64,000 nucleotides of DNA. Origin: Phyto melanocephala. Its lineage: Eukaryota > Arthropoda > Insecta > Diptera > Rhinophoridae. Shown in pieces: positions 46,771 through 59,554 of this stretch (position 1 is its first letter; every line of letters starts with the position of its first letter). The translations under genes and the position numbers were made by a program. Under the pieces are notes generated by a model. It worked only from the letters and a program-made list of their open reading frames with translations, did no database searches and had not been told where the DNA came from. The stretch spans positions 93,413,978-93,477,977 of the forward strand of contig OW799234.1 in the NCBI GenBank assembly GCA_941918925.1. The letters are read 5' to 3'.

Positions 46771-47385
46771 AATGAATAAGGTCTTTGTTAAAAGTTCAAC
46801 AATAAAAATAAGAAAATTAATTATTGTTTTATTTAATTTCAGCTACAAAAGCAATTCTTGGCAAAAATTTTACTTTTGAAGATATTTTTAAATTTTTACT
46901 ATTTTTTTACAACTGACTGAAAACGCTTTACGATGCGTAATTATTTGAATCATTTAAAAAAGTTTATTTAATAAATAAAAAGTATTAATAAAACTAAAAT
47001 TCAAAGAAATTCACTGTAATTATAAAGTATTGAGTCAATTATAACATTATTGTTAAGCTTTTCTTAGGAAATTAAAAAGGAAGTTATATTTTTAATAAAA
47101 ACAAAACACACTTAAATTCTCAAGCTTAGTAAATAGCATTAAAAAAAAAAAAATATATAGTTAGAAATAAGAAATACAAAAAATATTTTAATTTTTATGA
47201 ATACTTAAAAATAACCAATAAAATTAATTGCTGAGCCAAGAGGAGATCAAAATATTCTTACAAAAAAATACAAGTAATATTATTTTATTACAAAAGAAAA
47301 TAAAGTTTAAAAATTTATTCCATAAAGTAAATGAAATCAAGAACTTAAAAAACACTTCCTGGTAATTGGTAATGCCTCTGGTAAT
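46771..47385. other. AT-rich spacer, no feature recognised
   Basis: Nothing supported. Confidence 0.4.
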
Positions 47386-48101
47386 TATACCCTTCACCTG
47401 TGGTGCACAAGGGTATATGTTTATAGCTTTGTCATTTGTAATTTTTACAATTTTCATTTCCGACTCCATAAAGTATATATTTTCTGAAAGCTTATGAATA
47501 GAGGAGTCGATTAAGCCCTGACCGTCTGCCCGTCTGTCCGTGTGTTGGTTGAAACTTTTAGAAGCAACTATATCTATATCAGATCTCTACATGGTATCAA
47601 TCTCTTGGAAATATCCAGGAATGAATCGCTATTGAAATTCAGCACAATCGCCCCATAACTTTCTGAGATATGAGCAAAAAACCACGACCACCTCGTTTTT
47701 TTCACAATTACAACAACAACATACATATATAATGGTTAAAGTAAACATGGTATCGAATCCCAACTGAGCAAAAAAAAAATTTTTTATTTTATTTTTTTAT
47801 TTTATATATTATTTATATTTTTATTATTTTTTTTACTTTTTTAAAAAATTTTTTATAAAATTTTTTTTTAAATTTTTTTTGTAATTTTTTTTTTTTGTTT
47901 TTAATATATTTTTTTGTAATTTTTTTTAGGAACATACATACGTAAACTCAATTATAATTTTACAATGGTATGCTTTTTACATGTATGTACGTATTTTATA
48001 TGAGATGAATGGTGATACAAACAATTGTTATTGCATGACTACACGTTGTGAAGGGTATATAAGATTCAGCACGGCCGAATATAGCACTGTTACTTGTTTT
48101 T
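47386..48101 (+). repeat. Complete DINE-1-like element, short type (716 bp)
   Basis: The left end folds as TATACCCTT, CACCTGTGGTG, AAGGGTATA. Then come TTTGTCATTTG, CATAAAGTATATATTTTCTG and the CCGTCTGCCCGTCTGTCCGT tract. An A/T-only core (47770-47925) follows. The right end has GGGTATATAAG, a hairpin with one mismatch (ATTCAGC/GCCGAAT, 48064-48080) and ACTTGTTTTT. It matches 1-526 closely and 59003-59554 in part. The interior differs from the long type at 26.5 kb, while the ends are shared. Confidence 0.8.
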
Positions 48102-48974
48102 ATTGCAGTACTGTAACAAAAATTACCATAAACTTTTTTTTAATTTTATTTATTTTATTTAATTCATATAAATCAAATAATAATGTGATAAATATCTTTT
48201 GTTATAGCAATCATAGTGCTAAATATGAAATTTTCTGTATTTACTAAACTTCCGTAAAATACTGATAATATTATTCAAACAGTTAATACGAAATATATAA
48301 GTTTATTTGAGTACCTACTCTCCACAAAAATATTACCTGGGGTCGAAAAGATTTCACTTAAACACATATATACATGTTCATACATAAATTCTAAATAAAA
48401 TTAATTTTTAATGTGTTTATTTACAAAAAACTTATTATAAATACTTCAAATATAATATTAAAAAAATCAACACTTAATCCCAGACAAAAGCAATAATATA
48501 GACAGAGTGCAGACTAACCAGACAGACTAACAGTGTAAAAAATATAAAGACGTTTCTATGTTTGAAAGCCAAGGACTTGATAAGATGTACTTGTAAACAG
48601 ACAATAAAAATAAAAAAACAGATGGGGCAACTACCATACAAAAATACGTTGAAGGATATTTGTTATTAAATCCTAATAATTATTTTACTTAGCTGACAGT
48701 AACGACGGTATAGTACCTACTTGAGGACTATTTAGTAAACAAAATAAAATTTATGAGTGTAGAAAAATGAGTAGGTATGGTTGTGATTGTGAATAAATGA
48801 TTCTAGTTAGTTGTAAAGAGTATCTCAGTAAGAACGCACTAGTGTCATTGTTTTTTGCAAGTGTCATCTCTGAGTTTTAGCAGCGTTTTACGAATAAATA
48901 ATGAGTTCTAATACAAAAAACTTATTACAAAAATTTGGAAAGTTATCCTGACATCGCTCGTAAAAAACTATCTT
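48102..48974. other. AT-rich spacer, no feature recognised
   Basis: Nothing supported. Confidence 0.4.
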
Positions 48975-49120
48975 CTTTTATAAACCGCATTTTCATTTTA
49001 ACGTCTTCTTAAATACAAAAGTTTTTCGAATATGGGACTCAAGATATCCCCATGCAACCTTTGGAAAGCAAATGCACCCACAACATACAACTGTCTGGTG
49101 CAGATGTTGATTAGACGTCG
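48975..49120 (+). pseudogene. Mariner transposase scrap
   Basis: FYKPHFHFNVFLNTKVFRIW, then DSRYPHATFGKQMHPQHTTV and WCRC before a stop, follows the order HFHLNGYVNKQNxRIW ... PLHPQKTTVWCG of better copies. The first catalytic Asp is already lost. Confidence 0.6.
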
Positions 49121-51794
49121 TGACTAGAACTTAATTTTTTGTAAACAAAGCCCTAATTGCACATTCACACTTAATCCGTACATAACTTATTTATAATCCA
49201 ATAAAGAAATCGCAACTGTAACAAAAAGTACTTATCATTGTTTTAAAATAAAAAAGACGAGTCCTACTGAGACACTCTTTAGAAGTGGTTATATGGCTAT
49301 TAAAATTCCGTGCAAATAGTTTCATCAAACAAATAGATGAAATAAAATACAATAGTAGATAATTATGTTTATTTTTAGGCACTATGGGTTAGTGGCTTTA
49401 AGTATTGAGAACAAATTTTCAATATACAGAAATGTTTTGTAATTCTCTATTTATAGTTGTTTTACTTAGATGGATATCACTTGACCAAAATTTAATAATC
49501 CTAAACCAAAGGGTGTTTAAGAATTATCATATAGTTTTAAGGAAACCTACTAGATTATTCAGACACAAATCTAACAAACTAAGCCAAAATTTAAGAAGAA
49601 ACGCTGACCCCAATATAAAGGATCAAAAGCTTGGGCACACCATGAAAACTTTATTACACGTAAATGGTATGAACAATTTTCTAAACACATTTTAAATATA
49701 CATAAATTCATACATATACATATATTTATAACCATTTTCTGTTAATATTTCTAGAATATTTTTTAACAATATTTATAGTATTGATGTCATCGTGCAACAT
49801 TAAAATAGAAATAAGCAACACTTAATAGAAATAAAATTTATATCAACAATAAATGGAACAACAAAAGCGATATAAAAATGTAGGCAGCTGTTGTTAGATG
49901 CTTGTTTTGACAAAAAAAAAAGACTTGGAAAAACAAAATATAATTTGCATAAAATATTTGACAACTACAAGCTAACAAGAAAAGAAAAACACATTTTAAT
50001 TTTAAGCAATTTTAAAGATTATGACAGAATTAGGTACGAGAACCCCTGTTCTGCCAAATGAACTAAAACGCTTGAAACTGTCGTGGAGATGTTATCTGAA
50101 AAAATATTTGTAACAACAACGCCATGGTATTAGAAATATTGAACAGGCGCGATAGTAAAAGCTGCACAAACAAATTTTTAAATTATTATTGTTATTTTCA
50201 ATTGTCCGCATGTCTCCCTAAACAGGCATTAACAAATGCTCATCATAGAAATAAAATACAATACTTCAAAATTAACGTCAAAGGAATATTAAATAAGGAT
50301 AAAGTCACAGTTGTATTGTTGTCGTGTTGTATTAAAATAAAGTTTTGAAGCAATAAGGAAATTGACAAAATTAGAAATGGGGATCTAGACAAAAAGTCTG
50401 TGACTATTGTTGTTTTGTTTGTTGCTTGTCAGAAGTTAAAATACACGATTTTAGTGCACAAGACAAAATACTGGTTCTGTCATTGACAACAAACTACAAA
50501 TAGATAAATCTATTCCATTTCCAATCCAATAGAGCATACTCAAGAAAACTATTTTGCAGATAAAAATCATGAAGGAAAGGCAACAAAAATACATTAGGAA
50601 AAGCTTCAAGTAGTTAAAAGGTTTTTTTCTTAAGTACAGTAACTAAAAGAAACAGGGTGATCACATTAAGTAAGGATAATTTTGTGGATTACAAATAGTG
50701 AATTTGTATTCTTAAATTTTGAGAAATTAAAAAAAGGGTTCAAAAAAAGAAACCCACTTAATTAGTTTGAAAATTTATTTAAAACACTCGATCTTTTAAA
50801 TCTGAGTATATTTAATTAGTAAACTTGAAATGTATTATAAACACGACTGAATGTTGGTCTATATTCTTAAGCTCTTCAACATAAATTTAAATTTGCTACA
50901 GCAAATATTTGTCTTCAAAGAAACTGTACTTAAATTGATGTCATATTTATTAGCATTACTACTTGCATATTCTATATTTATACTTGAAAACAAACTTAGT
51001 CGAGTTTAATGAAAATAAAATTGTTGGTACAAAAATCTATAACTAAGCAATAAACTCCTACTCTTTCTCCCTCTCTAACTAGTACTAACTAGTTAAACTA
51101 ATAAGTACACTTAACCTGAATGTCATTCAAAATATAAAACAACCCCCCTACAAAGTATTTAGTAGATTTATTTCATCACATTTTAATCTCTTTTCCCATG
51201 ACTTGTATAACTTTGATGAAAATCAAACAAATCTATGCATACGTGTTTATATGGTGGTTAACGAAAGTAAATATCCAGCGATAAGAAAAGTAGTTGAAAA
51301 AGCCTTCAATTAGGCCTTTTTAGACAGTATAGTTAGACAGTTAGTTTCTTCGTAAGGAATTCGAGACTCTTTTCCTAACTTTTTGTAAATAGTTAAGAAA
51401 CTTTTGATACGAAAGCCAATTTTGAAAAGCAGGTCTTAACGAAGGCCTGTCAGAATGCAGGAATCCTGATTTATGTCACTAAATAGAACACACACAAACA
51501 TACACAGATAACGAAAAAAAACTTGCAAGATGCTTAACACAAAGATAGAAAAAAAACTACATTACAATAATGAGTACACAAACTTACTACGGAAAGAAGA
51601 TGAAAAAGTAATTATGAAGGCCACAAAGTAGCTAACATTTAAGACTTTATAAAATTTGTATTAGAGCATATTTGAAACTAACATAAATTCAATTGTATGA
51701 AAAACAAGCAATATCTCTATATTAGGTCGTGTTGACTCTAATACTACCGAGGCTATGTTTTATTTAAATTCCATATTTACTGTGATAAGAAAAT
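49121..51794. other. AT-rich spacer, no feature recognised
   Basis: Open frames at 49405-49695 and 50124-50348 show no known motif or coding-like base composition. Confidence 0.4.
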
Positions 51795-52420
51795 AAATTA
51801 TTGTCAATTTGGTTTAGACGCCGTCTAAGATATTGTACTTTTTCATAGTTTGATGCATTTCCCTGATTAAGGTACTTTTATTTAATACCAATCTTGTAGG
51901 TGTTAAAAAAGGACAAAGCCGTAATTACTATTTTTACCCACAATGAAATTTTCCGAACTTCGTAAGCAGTGAAAACTTTATTCTCTTACCGTATTGCGTC
52001 CATGGGCTTGCTTAAATTGTTCGCAGTGGAAAAATGAAAACTATTTATTTTGTTAGTCCTTTTTAACACCTATCCCTTACCCTTAGTATGCACCAAAAGA
52101 AGGCATAATTAAGCTGTTGCAGGTAAGGCTGATATTAACGCTTGTTACTTACAAAATAGAGACCTACGTAGTGGGACATCGCATATTAAAATTATGTCTT
52201 CAAAGAGTGCTTTTAAAAATATGTAAGCACTAAGTTAGTGATTCAGGAAGCGCTTCTTGGTAATAAAGTTTTTTGACGAGAGTTTATTAGGACAACATTT
52301 TGGATTTTTACTTTTCATAGTTTTCTGTATTTGACTGGTCAATCCCTTCTTTTTCAATATGGATATTGAGGGGTTTTAAAACTACATTTTAAAATACCAG
52401 ATTTGACCCACGAATAAATC
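51795..52420 (+). repeat. Pieces of the 40.8-kb dispersed repeat
   Basis: 'TTTTTCATAGTTTGATGCATT', 'TTTAATACCAATC' and 'GCCGTAATTACTATTTTTACCC' (51835-51945), and 'TTTTTACTTTTCATAGTTTTCTG ... TGGTCAATCCC' (52305-52350), match the two units at 40785-41020. The sequence between is not recognised. Confidence 0.45.
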
Positions 52421-52689
52421 TATTGTTCTCCATTCTGTAAAAGTGGTCTTCAGGGAGTTTTAGTGTTTCGAAAGTCAACCTTTCATTAAAATGTAAAAAA
52501 AATCGATTTCCGTTTCTAAGTTCTGATATCTCAGTCAGTCTTACTCAAATTTGTTGTTGGTTGGATGGTTAACGTGGTAGTTCACTGCACGCAAACAGTC
52601 AAATGGAGTCTGTATGACTCTGTTTTGACAGGTCCACAACACTCGTCAGCTCTAATGTATCCCAGAATAAATCCAAGATTAAGGGCACT

Positions 52690-52985
52690 TCTCTCTATCC
52701 AGACATCTGAGATAATGGTCGTTCAATGGTAGGTAGTCCAAGTCGACTTGCATATTTGCCTAACATCCAGTGACTCGTCAATACCGCTAGCAACCTTGAT
52801 ATGTCCCTCCGACTTCGACTAGTAAGTTGCAGTGTACGCTGTGCATCAAAAGAGGGCCACGTAAGCCGTGCCACCTTACACGTACCCAACCCACGCCACC
52901 TAACATCGGCCTTCTGGAGAAAGTGTCTGGAGATTCTGCTTTTAATAGTCCCTAACGGGATTGCAACACAAATTTGTTAGATTTC
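52690..52985 (-). pseudogene. LINE C-terminal region downstream of RNase H (I/LOA/R1 type)
   Basis: On the minus strand the open frame runs AIPLGTIKSRISRHFLQKAD, then RWRGLGTCKVARLTWPSFDA, LTSRSRRDISRLLAVLTSHW and MLGKYASRLGLP before a stop. This is the segment after RNase H in these LINEs (IPLG...W...C.TAK.TWP...R...LTGH...G.HA..LGL). Ninety-odd codons remain open, so it is younger or better preserved than the 5.1-kb RNase H relic. The RNase H and RT parts are not found next to it. Confidence 0.75.
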
Positions 52986-53224
52986 CTATAAAATAATTTC
53001 TAAAGCTACGACTTGAAATTTGGTATCCTAACATCATCAAAAATATCTACGAGCTTAAAGTACTTGATATATTAAAAAATTTAATTTTTTCTGACTAAAA
53101 TTTCCTACGAATGCAGAAGAGACATATCATATCTACAAAAAATGTTATAGCTACAATAATCTAAAAATTAGCCAAAAGAAAGAAAAGACATATACAGTCA
53201 TGTTAATTTGCTTACAACACAGCG

Positions 53225-53330
53225 AGTTATGACGCGACTGGACTGCAATAGCGATTTATTCCTAGATATTTCCAAAGATTGATACCACATATAGATTTAT
53301 ACAGCATGTGGGGTTCTCGAAAATTTGATT
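53225..53330 (-). repeat. DINE-1-like fragment
   Basis: 'CAATAGCGATTTATTCCTAG' and 'ATATTTCCAAAGATTGATACC' are the reverse complement of the block near 90-140 of the copy at the window start. Confidence 0.55.
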
Positions 53331-53384
53331 TCAAAAAACGCATGGATAGCTTGTCTTGTGTCATCAAACTAACATTCTACTGTG

Positions 53385-53850
53385 CTGCCTTCCACAATTC
53401 ACATCCACATAAGGGAGATGAGTTTTTCAGAAGTTAAGTATGTATGTTTAGTTTGTTTTTTTCCCAGAATGTATAGATCGCCGTATAGAGCTTGGAATTC
53501 CAAATGAATGTTTACCAAATTTTATTCGGTTTATTACGTCGTTTTCAAAATCACTTGTTATAGTCAAAAGTCTTCCGGGGTAGCAGAAAGTTGACACATC
53601 TTAAATTTTGATACATCTCATGTATTGAGAATTTATTAAAACTCATTGATTGGATTTTGTCAATATTATTTTTCACTTGAGCCTTAGTTGTTTCAGCACG
53701 ATCTTAGTCTGCATGCCATTGAAGTTGTGGGATAGTAGACATATGTATGTCGTCCGCATATGCGAGATATTCTAACCTTCTGTTCAATCCCCAAGTTATT
53801 CTCCTCTTCTCACATAAGGCTCTTCCCATTATATTGTCCCGGACAATACT
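53385..53850 (-). pseudogene. Non-LTR RT relic, palm to thumb region
   Basis: Minus-strand reading VPDNIMGRALCEKRRITWGL, then NRRLEYLAYADDIHMSTIPQ (YADD at 53749-53760), followed after stops and frame changes by FCYPGRLLTITSDFENDVIN and RIKFGKHSFGIPSSIRRSIH. The order fits RT motif YADD and the 'FxYLGS...I..RI..A..AF' region of RTE-like and related LINEs. Several breaks; no ends found. It differs from the three other RT relics in the window. Confidence 0.7.
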
Positions 53851-56800
53851 AAAAAAAGTAGGGGCGACATAATAATATAAGAATTTTTACAGTTGTAGAT
53901 ATTTTTATGAATCTGTTGCGACATTTTTTATTGTAAGTCGTGCTACGCGGTCAAGCAGAAATGTAAACAAGCTATAGAATAAAATTTCCCTTGTTGTAAT
54001 TTCGTAAAGGATCTTCTTACAACTATGAAATATGAAGGGCTGATGCAAATGGTCATATAAATTCGATTTTTATCTAAAAGCGAAAATCAAAAATTTGAGT
54101 CTTAAAATATTTCGGCTGCTATGACTTGATATACTCTACGTCCTTTATTTTAGGTGCTACTGCATACACTCTGACTGATTATGCAGGACAACCTGTAATA
54201 ATTTTTTCTACTACACTAATTTTATTATCAGATGCGACTGCAGTATCAAAAATAATTTAATTAAAATTTATAAACCCTTAAACAGGTTTACAATAGGAAA
54301 TTGTAAGATCATGTAAAAAGTAAAGCAGAATTCAAAAAACATAAAACCATATTATATTTCGATTTATGACAAAAGTAATGACAATACTAAATAAAGGATT
54401 AACAAATAAGAGGTGTTATGTTAATATGTAAAAACTCAAGTATTTTTTAGCTAAATAATCGGATGTTTATTTAATTGCGAAGAGGAGGGTGTGCCATTAA
54501 CAAAAAAAATAATATCAGACAAATAGTAATAAAGATTACGCTTGCTGGACCTTCTTTTTTGTTTTCTCGATTTTTCATCCTCCTTCAATAAACTGTGGGC
54601 CATTGTTTTTTATGACATAATGTAACGCCTTCTTTATCCTTAGCATTAGTTACAATAGAAATATTCTCAGTTGTTCTTAAGCAAAAGGTACCAACTTACC
54701 TGTTCCAACAACTCAAATTTTTTCACCAGTTTCTCAAATTCATGAAAATGTGCGAATTCTTGATAGAAAATATCATGAAGAGAGAAAGATCCTGCACAAA
54801 TAAAATCTCTTAGTGGAAACCCCTATACGTTTTTTAGTGGTGTCTATAACCAAAATATCTATTATTGATGATTTCATATAATATCGGAAAAACCAAAGAA
54901 TTATGTATATTTTGTGGCTTTTCTCATTTGAAGTTCTTTAAAAAAACAATAAACTTGTATAACTTGTATAAAAATTTCCAAAATTTAAACAAGCTTTTAC
55001 TTTTATGTCAACATTAACTTGAAAACAATTATTGTTATGATCTCAAATCAGATTCAAAAAGAATACAAAAAGCAAAATTGTTGCTTAAATTGATATTTAC
55101 TAGGGTAAATATAAAGATAATAAAACTTAGTTAAAGTAAAAATAAAAGACACTGTTTACTCCCCTTCGACTGTTATTTTTATGTATTTGTGTCATTGTTT
55201 TTTATATCCTGTAGTTCGTGAAAATATACATGCATGCATAGTTGCTCTAGTTTTATATGAAATTTTATAATAAAATATCTTTCAAGCTGTTTCCAAAATA
55301 GAAAATTATTATTTTCTATCATAAAAAAGCACTGTTTGCGTTTTATGTACAAAAATTTTATTACCGAAGAGTATTGCTGTGTTTTACTTTTTTTTTTTAA
55401 ACAAATTGAAGAAACGAATCACCATCCAGTGTCTGCATGAATTTATATCCTGTGGGGATTAAGAATATTATTGTATTGTGTATATTTATTTTTTTTTTTG
55501 CATGTTTGTGTAAGTGTCTGGATTATACAAAAAGCTTATTTATTTTTATTTTCCTGTTATTTTTAAAGCTTATTTACCTTCACACACACTTCAACACAAT
55601 AAAACATAACCATCCATAGAGAGTCAAGTAGAAGTAGACAAAAGCACCGAACCGTGTCTGACTCTATCAAAATCTTGTTATTGTCTACTGCATCTGCAGT
55701 GCCAATTCTTTAAATGCATTTAGAACGTGTCTCTATTTTTGTATCTCTTTTGTTGAATCTTTTAAATCCTCTTTTTTTGCAAGTTCTATGATTATTATGA
55801 TTATTATTTAACCTACAATGTCATCATATTTATCATTATGAATAGAAATGAAGCTCTGTTTACTGTTGTTGCCATTTATGCAGACACAACGTTTGTCATG
55901 GTTGTTTCACACAAATTTCCACTGCTTTGTATTGCAGTTGTATTGTATATTTCTAAAGGCTCTTGGAATTTATTTTTATATAATCATTGACATTTTTGCT
56001 GGTAAAAGGTTTAGTTAGTTTGGTATCTAGTAGCGCAAATGTTTGGCTTAGATACAAATAATTAAAAGGATTTTCCAACAAGGATAAGACTTAATGGTAA
56101 AATTAATAGAACTAGCTGAGTGTACGGTATTAACGAATTGTCGCCACGCATGATCGAACGGTCCTAAATTAAAATTTTTACTTTAATTATATGTGTTTTA
56201 ATTATATCATAGATACAACTGAATTCAATGAATTCCATTAGTTTTGGTAATCTTAAAGATGTCATTTTATTGTGGCTTAAGACAACAGATCTGCTGCTAT
56301 AGAAAACCCTACAAGACCTTACATCTCTAAATAATTCTTGTAGAGCAAATTACAACTGATTTAATTCGTTATTCCTCTTTTGTGTCATAAAGTCACTTTT
56401 TAATACAAATATTCGAAAATATTTTATTTTTATTCATAAAATATTTAAAAAAAAAAATCACGATTAAATTTTTAGTTAACAAAACTTTTTCATAAATCTT
56501 CTTACTTACAATTCGTTTTCAAACATTTCAACAACTTTTTATCTTTAATCAGTGTTTAATAAATATTTATTTGCAAATTTAAATCTCTATTTGATGTGTT
56601 GAGTTTTGTATGTCAAATATGAAGTTTCTAAGTATAAGTGTTTATCTTGTAATAGCCTATCAATACTAAAAAAAACTTATAAAAAAAATGGGTTTAAAAT
56701 ACCCTTTTGTGACTATTTATCTTTTTTAACTTATTTTCTTTAGTAACAAATGAGGTTCAAAGCAAATCGTTAGGAATTTGATTTATGTCCTTCTTTCATA

Positions 56801-57139
56801 TCAAATGTTTTATAGCGGTTAAGAATTCAATAAAAAAATGTTAATGAAAATTGATAGATTGACCTTTTTTAGCTAACTCATTTTTCTTTTTATAGTTTCC
56901 TTAGATTTTCTTTTGTAATCTTTTTAATATTCGTCATCTGCATTAAATGACCAGCTGATGTCAGTTGAAGATTTAGATATTGTAAAATGATATAAAGAAA
57001 TCTTTCATTAAAGGAAAAAAACTAAAATAATATTTCAATGATTCTATAAAGCTAATTGTAAGACATCTATACCTTTAAAAAAAATGGAAATGGGACGAAT
57101 CTTGTTTCACCAACAACTTGAAATATTAAAAAGAACAAA
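53851..57139. other. AT-rich spacer, no feature recognised
   Basis: Nothing supported over 3.3 kb. The 60-codon frame at 55437 is a hydrophobic chance frame in T-rich sequence. Confidence 0.45.
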
Positions 57140-57885
57140 CTGCAATCAATAATCATCAATTCCGTCATGTATTCGGTGAATAGACTGAGATCGAATTTTC
57201 AATTGAACCAGATATTTATCGTCAAATCATCTTCATCAATGTGGCTCATTTCGGGCTTAACTGGTATGTAAATAAGCAGAGTCAATTTTTGGATTAACTC
57301 AGTTCTCACGAAACGCTTGGAACTCCATTATATCCCAAACAACTCACTTTTTTGTTTGATTGATATGCCGCAGGCGTCATTAACAGCTGTTCTGAAACAG
57401 ATGCCAACATTACCAAGAATGGCGAACAGTAGTTCCTGTTTTTTTTTTTTGTTTCTATATCTTAGCAAATCATTTTAAGGATAAATAGTTTCAACAAAAT
57501 GGTGCTACATGCCATGCAGCACGAGAAGCCAAACGTCTGGAGATCAAATTAACCCAAGAAAATTACTAGTGAAGTGGTCACATCGTTCATATATTTTGAC
57601 ACCTTAGGACTAATTTTTGTAAAATTAAGTCAAGTGTCTACTCTCTGCTATTAAACCAGCAACGATTGATCACCTAACATACGATGCACTATTGAGGAAA
57701 TAAGATAGGATATTCTTAAAAAATTGGCACAAAATTACACCGTCAGGATGACGTTGCAGAGGTCATAGGTCAGAAATCCTTTATAAAAACTAAATGCTAA
57801 GCTAAGCTATTAAAGGCAACATTTTTGCAATTCCATTAAATTTGTTGTGTTTAATCGTTAAACGAATTGGTTTAAAAACACTCTA
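57140..57885 (+). pseudogene. Degenerate mariner, right end present
   Basis: EIEFSIEPDIYRQIIFINVA and HFGLNWYVNKQ correspond to FYRKIVFSDEAHFWLNGYVN; the first catalytic Asp is Asn. After stops, PLYPKQLTF and YAAGVINS appear. FQQNGATCHAAREAKRLEIK follows near 57490, with the second Asp also Asn. The C-terminal part is barely readable (KLAQNYTVRM near 57730). The right end GGTTTAAAAACACTCTATA matches the GGCTTAAAAAAACACCCTTT end of the mariner at 13471. So 8041, 13471 and this copy look like one family. Confidence 0.7.
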
Positions 57886-58513
57886 TACAATCAAAAAACA
57901 AAAATTTCTTTAGAAATAAGTATAGATTAAATTTTTGTTCCCCATCATAATATGATTTTCAATCATTATATGTTTAATTACAATCATACATTCAAGCGTT
58001 ATATGTAGCTCTTACATTATAAATATCGCAAACATATTTTTTATTTGAGTGCTGGTAATACCATTGTTACATAATTAGTTTTACATTATTTTAATTTCAT
58101 TAGTTTAATCTTCATTAATTTGATTTTAATTTCAATGCCTGTCTACATTTGTAAACAATTTACACTTTGTAGCATTATTTCAGGATAATTTTAAAATAAT
58201 TATTTTTTAGAATTTACATTGTTTAGAAAATTCTCAATCCGGTATCACAGTGAAAATGTAAAGCTTAGATCCTACTATAGTCGCAAATAGCAAATAGGGA
58301 TCTTAGCTGAAGACAAGCATAAGTGAATATCAGGTTCATTTAAAATAAAAGTGAAATGTTAAATAATCTAATGTGTTTAACTAAATAAACTTTTATAAAG
58401 TATATTTTTTTAGTTTGCCAATTATTATTTTTGATAAAAGAAATTCGGGTTATTTAAAGAAAAGTCTTATATACATAAATGTAAAGTCTTATATACATAA
58501 ATATAACAATAAT
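57886..58513. other. AT-rich spacer, no feature recognised
   Basis: Contains a short direct duplication (AGTCTTATATACATAAAT near 58463 and 58485). Confidence 0.4.
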
Positions 58514-58516
58514 TTA

Positions 58517-58633
58517 CGCCCGTATTCATAAAAAATATTTTAGGTTTATTAAAGGCTTATTTGGCAGATATTGCATAGAAATTTGTCAAATAAGCATTCA
58601 ATAAACCTAAAATATTTTTTGTGAATACGGCAG
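58517..58633. mobile_element. Palindromic MITE (117 bp) with TTA flanks
   Basis: Arms of about 48 bp are nearly complementary (GCCCGTATTCATAAAAAATA on the left, CTGCCGTATTCACAAAAAAT inward from the right). TTA lies at 58514-58516 and 58634-58636. A 3-bp TTA duplication points to a PIF/Harbinger-type source, though the tips are not diagnostic. Confidence 0.65.
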
Positions 58634-58636
58634 TTA

Positions 58637-59002
58637 ATGTTTAATATTTTTTTACTACTGGCCATCTTGTGGCTTGTCATTCTGATAAAAACCAAAATTT
58701 ATCTTTCTTGGGTTTAACAAAAGGGATATAAAAACGTTTTTCTTATATAACACTAATCAATTCTACATAATAATTTAAAACGAAAAACAAATTAAAATAC
58801 AATTAAGATGTTGTCAATGGTTCTTAAATTTCTTTTTAAATTTTTCATAATAATTTTGTGGCCTCCGAAAACTGTGATACAAGAAATATTTCAGCAATTC
58901 AACATAACCAGCAAAAACAACTAGCATAATTAAACCCACTCAATATGAAAAAAAAATAATGATATTGATTCTCAACAATTTCAAATATTTGTGTACAATT
59001 TT
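58637..59002. other. AT-rich spacer, no feature recognised
   Basis: Nothing supported. Confidence 0.4.
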
Positions 59003-59554
59003 GTATACACTTCACACAGTGAAAAAGGGTATATATAGGTTTGTCATTCCGTGTAAATTTTCCACAATTTTCATTTCCGACCCCATAAAGTATATATATT
59101 TTCTGAAAGCTTATGATTAAGGGAGTCGATTAAGATCTGTCGGTCTGTCCGTCTGACCGTGTGTATGTTGAAATTAACTTTTTGGAGCCCCCCGACATCA
59201 CCTGAACCCGCGTAAAGTACTCGATTGTTGGAAATATTCGAGAACAGATCGGTATTGAAACTCAGAAAAATCCGTACATAAACAACTGAGATATGAGGAA
59301 AACACTATGACAACCTCATCCATACATCAAATCCCAGCCGAGCCAAAAAAAAAATTTTTTTAACTTTTATTTTATTTATTTATATTATTATTATTATTAT
59401 TTTATGTTATGTTATTGAAACATACATACGTAAACTCAGTTTATAATTTTACAATGGAATGTTTTATATATCTATGTTTTTTATATGTATGTACGTATTT
59501 CATATGAGATGAAATGGTGATACAAACTATTGTTATTGCATGACTACACGCTGT
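59003..59554 (+). repeat. DINE-1-like element, short type, cut before the hairpin
   Basis: TATACACTTCACACAGTG and GGGTATATATAGG start it. TTTGTCATTCCGTGTAAATT, the CTGTCGGTCTGTCCGTCTG tract (59138-59160) and an A/T-only core near 59347-59400 follow. It ends at GACTACACGCTGT, the point where intact copies continue with GAAGGGTATA and the hairpin. Confidence 0.75.

Noticed and set aside
52120..52130. Recursive splice site at TTGCAGGTAAGG
   Set aside because: No pyrimidine tract upstream, so the CAG|GTAAG match alone is not convincing.
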